Assembly: GCA_023101885.1 (NCBI GenBank)
Contig: JALPQD010000126.1
Location: 1,046,904 to 1,110,903 of the forward strand
DNA length: 64,000 nucleotides
Direction: 5' to 3'
Origin: Typhlomys cinereus
Taxonomy: Eukaryota > Chordata > Mammalia > Rodentia > Platacanthomyidae
Made by a program: the position numbers and the translations under genes. Below the pieces are notes generated by a model. The model had not been told where the DNA came from and made no database searches. It saw nothing but the letters and a program-made list of their open reading frames with translations. Of this stretch, positions 55,606-64,000 are shown piece by piece (the first letter of the stretch is position 1; every line of letters starts with the position of its first letter).

Positions 55606-56939
55606 TTTTAATTTTAGTCATGTGGTAAGTTAATCAGTTTTAACTCTATATAAAAATATAAACATTCCTCAAATCTCAAAACTTCTGGATACCTTGGCCT
55701 TTCTTATATGCTCTATTTATTTGTTCCTTTAAGTTACAAGTTCCAAAGAAATTTTCTCTTCTGAATTCCTTGCAATTATTAAATGAAATCAATGTCCTTC
55801 ATAAAGGAATGGAAGTAGATAGGCCTTTGGTTTAAAGATACATGAGTCATTTTGGCTAAGAATTAAATTGTTTACTATTTGTCATGTATGTTGGCATCAT
55901 ATGCCAAAATTGTCACTTTTTGCCTTTTTATATCTCCTCTGCTGTTTCTGTGCTCCTCTGGAGACTTCTTAAATAAACTCTCAGTTGTGTAGCTTTTGCA
56001 TTTTGCTGCTACTGGTTCTACCTCCATCAGTGGACTTTTACCCCTGGGCTTTTGGTTTCGTGAGCTGTGATTCCCTATATTTTCCTTTCTGTATGTGATG
56101 GGTGTCAGCATTTCTTCTGATGTGTTAAGAAAACTGACATTGTAGTTTTGCCACATATTTTGTTGTTGTGAGGATAAATATTGCAATTTCCAACCCTTAT
56201 ACATCAATAAGAAGCAGAAGTCATTTTGTTTTCATTTTCATGGTTTTTGACATTAAATCTCTACTTTCGCTCTATATCTTGTGACATACTTTCAACTAAA
56301 ATTTTAATCTTTATAGCATATTACTTAGAATATAATTGAATTTAATTAAGATCTGTAACCAGAACCTTAAATATATATGTGTGTGTAATTTGTATATGTA
56401 TTTATTTATAGCTTACATATATACATATTTATAGAACCACAATCAAGAGCACATGCAGTATGAATATTTCCATCTAATCAAATTTTCTTATGTTAATTTA
56501 TGCTTCCTGATCCCATTTTTTGCCACAACCTCTCCTCTTTCCTTTGATACATATATTATTTACCAGTCTTTGTTTGAATATGTATTTCTATTTAAAAACC
56601 ATGACAGATAGTTATGACTTGACAATATGATAGTGATTTTCTTGGCTATTTTTAGATCTATTGACAAATTTGCTTCCAGTTGTTAGTGAGGAAGAGTCAC
56701 GGGATCTATGGCGTTGATCACAGTTACATTTATGATTTTTAAACTGTTGTTGTGATAGGTATGCAGAGGTGTCTTAGTTTCACTCTAAATTTATATAGAC
56801 AGGATATAACTCAGTACCTAAGTAGCAATTCCTTGAATCCCAAGATCTAACTTCCATATCACAGGCATGAAGCTAACCTTTCTCTCCATTCATGTTGTAT
56901 ATTTTGGTTAATATAATAGCTTTTTCACCCTTTTTGCCC
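55606..56939. other. No gene seen; AT-rich
   Basis: A short antisense open frame at 55875-56207 has no recognisable motif or conserved layout; I treat it as chance. Confidence 0.45.
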
Positions 56940-57215
56940 CAGGCTCTTTTTTTTTAGTTCGTATTTTTTTGTTCTATACATTTTTCAAAAACACACCCAA
57001 GGACACCCTATCCCTCTTCCTCCCTACCCCCCTGTCCCCCTACATCCCCCCTCACAACCCCGCCCCTGCCCCTCCTCCTCCCCCCGTCCCGCCCCCCCTT
57101 CTCCAGAGCACCATTTATTGGACACGATTCCCTGAGTCACACACACGAGGGTTAGGACTCGGTGGCAAGCGGGGACCCTTGGTGCGCCGCTGATGAGAAG
57201 TCTATAAGCTGTACC
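56940..57215 (-). repeat. Polypyrimidine tract, possible old L1 3' end
   Basis: A T-rich start (56944-56972), CCCAAGGACACCC, a long C-rich tract at 57000-57105 and the bases around CCCTTGGTGCGCCGCTGATGAG recall a reversed L1 3' region of a different subfamily. The match is not strong enough to be sure. Confidence 0.35.
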
Positions 57216-57334
57216 TGGGGGACAAATAACCTGGAGTTAAGATTTGAAAAAGACCTAAACGGATTCTTGGGTACAGAAACCAATTCAGGGCAATTGTGTA
57301 ACTATGTGTTAACTCACGCTACATTTTAGTCTAT

Positions 57335-58178
57335 TTTTAATATTCTGCTCATACAAACCAACAGGTACACTGGGGCCTCTCCTCCCCGACACTGTGCTCC
57401 CTCTCCTCTTCACCAGTGCCTCCCCCTCCAATCCCCAGATCATCCTTTACTGTGCATGCCAAACTCACCTCGGGTCCTCTCTCCGATGAGGTGCAAGGAC
57501 CCAGGGGCATTTCCCAGAATGTTTTCCTATATTCCCCTTAAGCTTAAGAACACTACTCCAAGGATCCTAGTGCCTTTAGTCTATGCTAGACTTTGTGGGG
57601 TCAAGAATGTGTTGGACATAGTGATTGCTTCGGCCCTAACTTGTGGGGAGTATCTTGCATATCATTGCTCCTCCCATCCTTGTGCTCTTACAATCTTAGC
57701 AGCCCATCTTCCGCAAATTTCCCTGAGCTTCAGGATGGGGAGAGATTAGGCTGGCCCAGTTCCAGGTGGTTGATATAGAGTCTCTGATGTTCTGAATTAT
57801 GGTTTGTTGATTTTTTTTCCGTTTTACTGCTCCTGAAATGTCCTTGGCTCCATCCTGATGTGTATTGGATGTCACCCTCTGGCCAGAGATAAAAACTTGC
57901 AGTCTTTGATGGTGGCATATTTTCTCTGCTGTAACATGGTACTCTCTCTCCTTGTTCCTGGTGGGGCCCTCCTTCCCCATCCCTCCTGTTTATAATCTTT
58001 TCAATTACTGTAGGTATTACAGAGATTTGTCTTCGAGTGTCTCTAAGTAGGTTTTGTACTAGAATCCACCTATTAGGGAGTACATATGGTGCTTAATTTT
58101 CCATGTCTGGGAAACTTCACTCAATATAATTGTTTCTAATTCCATCCATTTCCTGGCAAATTGCATTAATTCGTCATT
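57335..58178 (-). mobile_element. L1-H: LINE-1 3' part, interrupted by L1-G
   Basis: It reads as reversed L1 3' UTR (CTCATACAAACCAACAGGTA at 57351, a C-rich tract, CACCCTCTGGCCAGAGATAA at 57873), then the reversed ORF2 end (GGTTTTGTACTAG at about 58051 to GCATTAATTCGTCATTTTTA at 58163-58182). L1-G starts immediately after, so the rest of L1-H should lie beyond the window. Confidence 0.82.
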
Positions 58179-59229
58179 TTTAATACATTTTTATTATTTC
58201 AGCTCATACAAATTAATAGGTACACCGTTCCCTCCCACCCTCCTCCTCCCCCCGAACCCCTGCTCCCCCCTCCCCTCGCCCCTCCCTCCCCATCCCCCAT
58301 GCCTCCCGCCCCAATTCCCAGTCCTTTCTGTGCATGCCTGATTCTCCTCTGGGCCCTCCTCTCCGATGACGTACAAGGACCCAGTGGCATTTCCCTGAAT
58401 CCTTTCCTGTGTTCCCTTAAGCATAGGAACACTACTTGGTGTCAATCATTTGCCTCCAAGGCTTGGTGCCTTAAGCAGATGCTAGACTTTGTGAGGTCAT
58501 AGTGTGTTGGACATTGCGCCAGGAATGCAATGTCCAATTATAATTGCTTCCGCCCTAACTTTTGTGGGTATCTTGAAAATCATTGCTCCTCCCATCCTTT
58601 TGCTCTTACACTCTTACCGCCCCCTCTTCCACAAATGTCCCTGAGCTTTAGGATGGGGAGAGATTAGTCTGGCCTAGTTCTAGGTGGTTGATATAGGTCT
58701 CTGAAGTTCTGGATAGTGGTTTGTTGATTTTCTTTTGCAGTTTTGCTGCTCCTGCAATGCCCTTCACTCCATCGTGATGCACATGTATGTCACCCCCTGG
58801 CCAGAGACAAAAGCTGTTAAACTGGAGTCTTTATTATAAGAGCACATTCAAGGGTAGATGTAATCTTTATACCCAAAAGTGGAATCGAAGGGACATATGG
58901 CATTTGGCAATGGGAGGGGTCAATCACCCATTTGCAAAATGGTTACTTTTTAATCTGCCGGACTATATGCCCTCCCCTTCTGGTGAGTTCATACCCCTTT
59001 ATTTGTAAATGATCAGGAACGAATGTGTGTGAACTTAACCAGGTGTCACATTACTTTCTTGCAGTCCTTGATGGAGGCCTATTTTCTCTACTGTAACATG
59101 GTCACTTCTCTCCTTGTTTCTGGTATAGCCCTCCAACCCCATCCCTCTTGTTCATAATCCTTGCAATTACTGTAGGTAATACATAGATTTACCTATGAGT
59201 GTCTCAAGGTGGGCTGGGGTGGGTTTGGT

Positions 59230-62200
59230 ACTAGGAGCCACCTATTAAGGAGTACATACGGCGCTTAATTTTCTGGGTCTGGGATACTTCACTTAATATA
59301 ATTGTTTCTAATGACATCCATTTCTGGCAAATTCTAGTAATTCATCATTTTGATGGCTGAGTAGTACTCCATTGTATAGATGTACCACAGTTTCCTTATC
59401 CACTCATCAACTGTTGGACATTTGGGTTGATTCCATGTCTTTGCTAATATAAACAGTGCTGCTATGAACATGGTCGTGCTTGTGCTATCGAGGTGAATTT
59501 TTGCTGCGTGGGTGGTTATTCCCAAAAGTGGTATAGGAGGGTCATAGGGCATTTCAATCTGTAACTTCTTTAAGAATTGCCAGATGGCTCGCCAGAGTGG
59601 TTGTATGAGCCTGCATTCCAACCAGCAATGTAGGAGAGTTCCCCTCTCTCCACATCCTCTGGAGCATTTGTTGTTATTTATATTGTGGAATTTTACCATC
59701 CTGACTGGGGTGAGATGATATCTCAGGGGAGTTTTGATTTGCATTTCCCTGATAGCTAAGGATGTGGAGCATTTTTTAAGATATTTGTTAGACCTTTTAA
59801 TTTCCTCCTTGGTTAAGTTTCTTTTAAGTTCCAAGGCCCATTTTCTAATTAGCCTATTTGTTTCCTTCCTGTTTAGTTTTCTAACTTCTTTGTGCACTCT
59901 GGATAATAGAGCTCTATCAGATATGTGGTTAGTGAATGTTTTCTCCCATTCTGTAGGTTGCCTGTGTGCTCAAATTACAATCTCTTTATCGAACAAAAGC
60001 TCTTTTATTTCACAAGATCCCATCTGTTGAGTGTTGGTTGAAGATACTGTTCTTTTTCCATTGGAATTTTTGGGCCCCATTGTCAATGATCAAATGGCTG
60101 TAATTGTGTGGACTTATATCTGGGTCTTCAACCCTTATCCATTGATCTGTGTGTCTATTTTGGACCCAATACCAGGCTGTTTGTACAACTATGGATTTGT
60201 AGTATAGACTAAGGTTTGGTATGGTGATATCTCCAGTGGTGTTTTTGTTACTCAGGATTGTTTTTGCTATCCTGGGTCTTTTGTGCCTCCATATGAATTT
60301 TGAAATTGTTTCGTCAACTTCTTTAAAGAATTGCTTTGGGATTTTAATTGGCAGGATGGTCATTTTTATGACGTTGATTCTGCGAATCCTGGAGCATGGG
60401 AGGTCTTTCCACCTTCTGGTGTCTTCTGCAATTTCTTTCTTTAGGGTTTTAAAGTTTTCATTATAGAGGTCTCTTACTTCCTTGGTTAGGTTTATACCAA
60501 GGTATTTCATTTTTGTAGGGGCTATAGTAAATGGGATTGTTTCTCTCAGGGCTTTTTCACTTCTTTCATTATGGGCCTCTGATATTTGCACATTTATTTT
60601 GTATCCTGTCACCCTGCTGGACTTCTGTGTTAGTTCCAGGAGCTTCCTGGTGGAGTTTTTGGGATCACTCAGGTATAAGATCATGTCATCTGCAAATAGG
60701 GATAGCTTGACTTCTTTCTTGCCGATTTGAATCCCTTTTATACCCCTTTCTTGTCTTATGGCTTCCGCTAATTCTTCAAGTACAATATTAAATAGAAGTG
60801 GTAAGAGTCGACAACCTTGTCTATTTCCTGATCGAAGTGAGAATGCTTCCGGTTTTTCCCCACTGAGTATAATCCTTGCTGTTGACTTGATGTATACAAT
60901 TTTTATTGTATTGATAAAAGTTCCTTCCATTCCTACCTTCTCTAGGGTTTTGATCATAAATGGCTGTTGGATCTTGTCAGAAACTTTTTCTGCATCTATC
61001 GAGGGTATCATGTGATCTTGGGCATTGGACTGGTTTACGTGTTGAATTACATTTATTGATTTGCATATCTTAAACCAGTCTTGTGTGCCTGGGATAAAGC
61101 CTACTTGATCCGGGTGGATGATGTTTCTGATATGATTTTGAATCTGATTTGCTAAGACTTTGTTGAGAATCTTTGCATCTGTGTTCCTCAGAGGGATTGG
61201 CCTGTAGTTTTCTTTTTTAAGTTTATCTTTGTTAGGTTTTGGGATTAAAATTTATGTTTTCTCTCCTTTGATTTTGGTGAATTTAGCTAAGACTGTCTAT
61301 CAATCTTACTGATTTTTTCAAAGAACCAGCTTTTTCTTCTGGTTGATTCTTTGTATCATTTTCCTTATCGCAATTTCCATTAATTCTTCCCTTTTTTTAC
61401 TAATCTTCTCTCTTTTACTGCTTTTGGGATGGGATTGCTCTTGTGTCTCTAAAGCTTTAAGCCTTGTGACATTTCCATTTTTTTAAATATAAGCATTGAG
61501 TGTTATAGACTTACCTGTTAGGACAGCTTTATCGTGTCCCAGAGATTTTAATGTGTTGTGTTTTCATTATCGTTTGCTTGTAGGAAATCTTGAATTTCAA
61601 CTTTATTGTACATTTGAAGATTCGTTTTGGGTTCCCATATATGGTCTTTTTTGGAGAAACCTCCATGGGCTGCTGAGAAGTATGTGTATTACTTGGTGAT
61701 TGGAGAGAAGGTTCATTAGAGATCTGTTATGTCCATTTCAATAAGGATTTGATTCAGTTCCAGTGTGTCTATGTTGAGATTTTGGCTTGTTGGCCTATTC
61801 CATGTTGAGAGTGGGGTATTGAAATACCTAACTATTATCATTTTGGGGTTTATCAGTTTTTTCAGACATTGTAATGTTGTTTTAGTGAATGTGGAGGAGC
61901 CAAAATTAAGTGTGTATTTGTTCTATATTGTGAAGTCTTCCCGGTGAATTGTGTCTGTGACTAATATGTAGTATCTTTCCATATCTCTTATGATTTTCTC
62001 TTGTTTGGTGTTTACTTTTTCAGGTACAATAATGGCTACCCTTGCATGTTTCCTTGTTCCATTATCTTGAAGAATTTTTGACTAGTCTTTTACTTTTAGA
62101 AAGTGCCTATCTTTTGTGGTGAGATATGTTTCTGGAAGGCAGTAGTCAATTGGGTTTTGATTTCTAATCCATCTTTATAACCTGTGTATTTTGATTAGAG

Positions 62201-62258
62201 AGTTAATTCCATTGACATTTAGGCTTATAATGGAGAAATTAATTTTGATTCTTAAAAT
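59230..62258 (-). pseudogene. L1-G ORF2 with two internal deletions
   Basis: The RT is in one long frame at 60010-61011 (333 residues), holding RSGNRQGC and [14 protein letters not shown], followed by the thumb region. Near 60030 the frame runs into a deletion equivalent to about 220 bp of L1-B (8607-8826). Near 61247 another deletion removes about 370 bp between the Z region and the start of the RT. The C-terminal part is in frame at 59334-59897. Endonuclease sequence (61500-62258) has many stops. Confidence 0.87.
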
Positions 62259-62359
62259 TTTTTGTGTTTAGTGGCTTTCATATGTACTTTATTCAGCTTG
62301 TAGTTTGTGATAGTATTATATTTTCCTTCTGTCCTCCTGGATATGGTTGTTCTTTTATT

Positions 62360-63367
62360 CAAGCTTGAGTATCTTCACTAGCATTTTTCAAAGACCCTGG
62401 TTTGGGGGTCATGTAAGCCTTCCCCCTGTCTTTATGGTAGAAAATTTTTCTTTCACCCTTGACCATGACAGATGTTTTGCTGGGTATAACGTCTTGGATT
62501 GGCATTTGTGCTCATTCAATGCTTGATGAAAAACATCTCTCCAAGCTCTTCTGGCTTTTACTGTTGTTATTGAAAAATTGTTTTTTTTTATTTTATTAGC
62601 CTTACCTTTAAATGTGACTTGTTTTTTTTTCTTGAAGCTCTTAGCACATTCTCTCTGTCTTGTATGTGTAGTGTTTTGACTATTTTTTGCCTTGGTGAGT
62701 TTCTATTTTGGTCATATCTGTTGGGGGTACAATATGCCTCTGGTATTTGGATGGGCCTCTCTTAAGATGTGGAAAGTTTACCTTTGTGATAATTTGAAAA
62801 TTTTTCTTAGGTATGGAATTTTGGGATTCTTGTTCTGCTATTGCATGAATGCATATTAGGCTTCTTTCCATACATAACTCTTGAATATTCCTCTGAAGTA
62901 CCTTTTTGGCTTTAACAACCTCTTTGATTAAGCAGGTTTGCTCTTCTGTTTTTGTCTTCAGCATTTGATATTCTGTTTTCTGCTTCATTAGTTCTTCTGC
63001 TAAGACTCTTTGCTATGTTCTGGATTGAAGATAGCTTGCCTTTTTGTTAGAGTTTAATCTCTTTTTGAGACTGTTTTAACTGTTCTGTGCCTAGTTTTGT
63101 TTCTTTGACTGCTTTTTTCGTCTTCCCCAAGTGCCTGTTATGTTCCTGTTCAAATTGGTTGATGTGGTTATTTAACTCCTCCTAGATTTCCTCTTTCATT
63201 GTTTTGGTCATAGTAAAGATCAGTCTTTGAAAATGATTATCTAGGGTATTCTTGGCTATATTCTGTGAGTTTATTCTTCTTGTATTCCATCATTATGGGG
63301 TTGATGGCTTTTTCAGATTCATTGTCTTGGTTTTTGTTTCTCATGGATTTTCATGGTGACTTGGGCA
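62360..63367 (-). pseudogene. L1-G ORF1, broken
   Basis: The start codon complement CAT is at 63365-63367 in a context like that of L1-F ORF1 (ATGCCCAAGTCACC). Coiled-coil and RRM coding sequence is recognisable against L1-F, and a partial frame remains at 62680-62988. Stops and a frameshift around 62630-62690 disrupt it. The stop near 62360 matches the L1-B ORF1 end. Confidence 0.8.
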
Positions 63368-64000
63368 TTTTTTGTTTTATCTTTTATGTCTTTCTTGATA
63401 TTTGTTTTTGGCTGAACTGAATTAGACAGTATCACTATATTTGAGCAGTTACTGTTAGTATTGTTAGTTCGATATGCCTATCTGGTGGTGTTGTTGCTTC
63501 CTAGATGTGGCTGTTAGACTGTTATTCCATAAATTAAAGTGGATTTAGTAGACAGGAATTGAAGATTAGTACGGTAGTGTACTTTTTAAGTTTACTCCCT
63601 TGAAGATGTGTGATGGTGAATGGTATACTCCCTGAAGTTATATGAAGTTTTAGGTGGTCTATACAGAAATCTTAAACTATGGTGACTAACAATTGATTAT
63701 TGGTGGTGGGAGGAGGGAGAGGGAGAGAAAGAAAGCAGGAGAAGGAGAAGAAAGAACAACACCACAGAAGGTTATGTAGGTGTCTTAGTCCAGGATGTTG
63801 TGCTCACTGCCTCTGTGCCTTATCTGCAGGAGGAGGGAGCATGGTGGGACCAGGAGCAGAAAGGGTAAGCTGGTTAGTTGGACCTGCAGATAACCTGGTG
63901 CCTGGGGCATGGCCTAGGGGCCTTTCTGGCCTTACTGTGAGGAGCAGAGAGCCTGTTGGAACAGAAAGGGTCTGCTGGCTAGTGGGACTGGCAGATGACC
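63368..64000 (-). promoter_or_regulatory. L1-G 5' region with repeated units
   Basis: The L1 leader, incomplete at the window edge. The blocks CAGAAAGGGTAAGCTGG (63857) and CAGAAAGGGTCTGCTGG (63963) each precede a related TTAGTTGGACCTGCAGATAACC / CTAGTGGGACTGGCAGATGACC segment, about 106 bp apart. This suggests promoter monomers in tandem. There is also a GA-rich stretch at 63706-63760. Confidence 0.55.

Larger units (their letters stand above)
58183..64000 (-). mobile_element. L1-G: near-full-length LINE-1 inserted in L1-H, runs off the window
   Basis: On the minus strand it has a 5' region (64000-63368, incomplete at the window edge), ORF1 (63367 to about 62360), ORF2 (62258-59230) and a 3' UTR (59229-58183) beginning at the left with TTTTTATTATTTCAGCTCAT. 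ORFs are broken. It is of the same family as L1-B and L1-F. Confidence 0.9.

Noticed and set aside
55875..56207. 110-residue antisense gene
   Set aside because: No motif, no splice or promoter context, and AT-rich surroundings; most likely an open frame by chance.
60010..61011. Host reverse transcriptase gene
   Set aside because: It is the RT part of L1-G ORF2, flanked by deletions and L1 sequence in the right order.

Overview
This window reads as an intergenic or deep-intronic stretch of a rodent genome that is built almost entirely from nested retrotransposons. I found no host gene with an intact reading frame, no exon I can recognise and no RNA gene. All identifications come from reading the sequence; no database was searched. 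Rodent origin rests on MT-like MaLR LTRs, ID-, B1/B4- and B3-like SINE remains, and LINE-1 (L1) elements with a long G-rich 3' untranslated region. The dominant young SINE has a tRNA-like head, an internal CA/GT tract and a tail with AATAAA plus a T run. It resembles the B2 superfamily, and the Dip elements of jerboas are the closest match I can recall. A dipodoid rodent is therefore my best guess, held weakly.

Left part (1-15,025): an old sense-strand L1 (L1-A) has been broken open by several insertions. A complete non-coding MaLR provirus (1065-3586) sits in its ORF2 and carries a young SINE in its 5' LTR. A near-full-length younger L1 (L1-B, 4204-10,672) has a perfect 13-bp target-site duplication (TSD), and its ORF1 carries another young SINE. 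Inside the RT part of L1-A lies a 730-bp non-L1 insert.

Middle (15,026-32,690): mostly AT-rich sequence with young and old SINEs. It also holds two head-to-tail L1 3' ends (17,579-20,452), a short inverted L1 3' end (23,725-24,391), a 250-bp unit present twice 2.3 kb apart, a 200-bp retrocopy with a TSD, and a solo MaLR LTR with a 5-bp TSD.

32,690-38,342 is the most unusual part. A decayed gammaretrovirus-like element (ERV1 type) keeps traces of a nucleocapsid knuckle and a protease active site. It encloses a broken retrocopy of the reticulon gene Rtn4, B isoform. It ends in an LTR cut exactly at the R/poly(A) site and followed by 26 A, which suggests that L1 machinery copied a viral RNA. 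A 183-bp piece of the element's 3' region recurs just downstream in a tandem duplication.

Right part (38,343-64,000): more SINEs; a full-length antisense L1 (L1-F, 43,064-48,605) with an uninterrupted 339-residue ORF1, a deleted RT core and a probable 3' transduction; and a 644-bp antisense retrocopy of an unidentified transcript with a 15-bp TSD. An old antisense L1 (L1-J) is interrupted by a younger sense L1 (L1-I) and SINEs. The window ends in L1-G, inserted into L1-H; L1-G runs past the right edge with repeated units in its 5' region.

Nothing here forms a functional pathway. The content is a layered record of insertions whose order can be read from the nesting.
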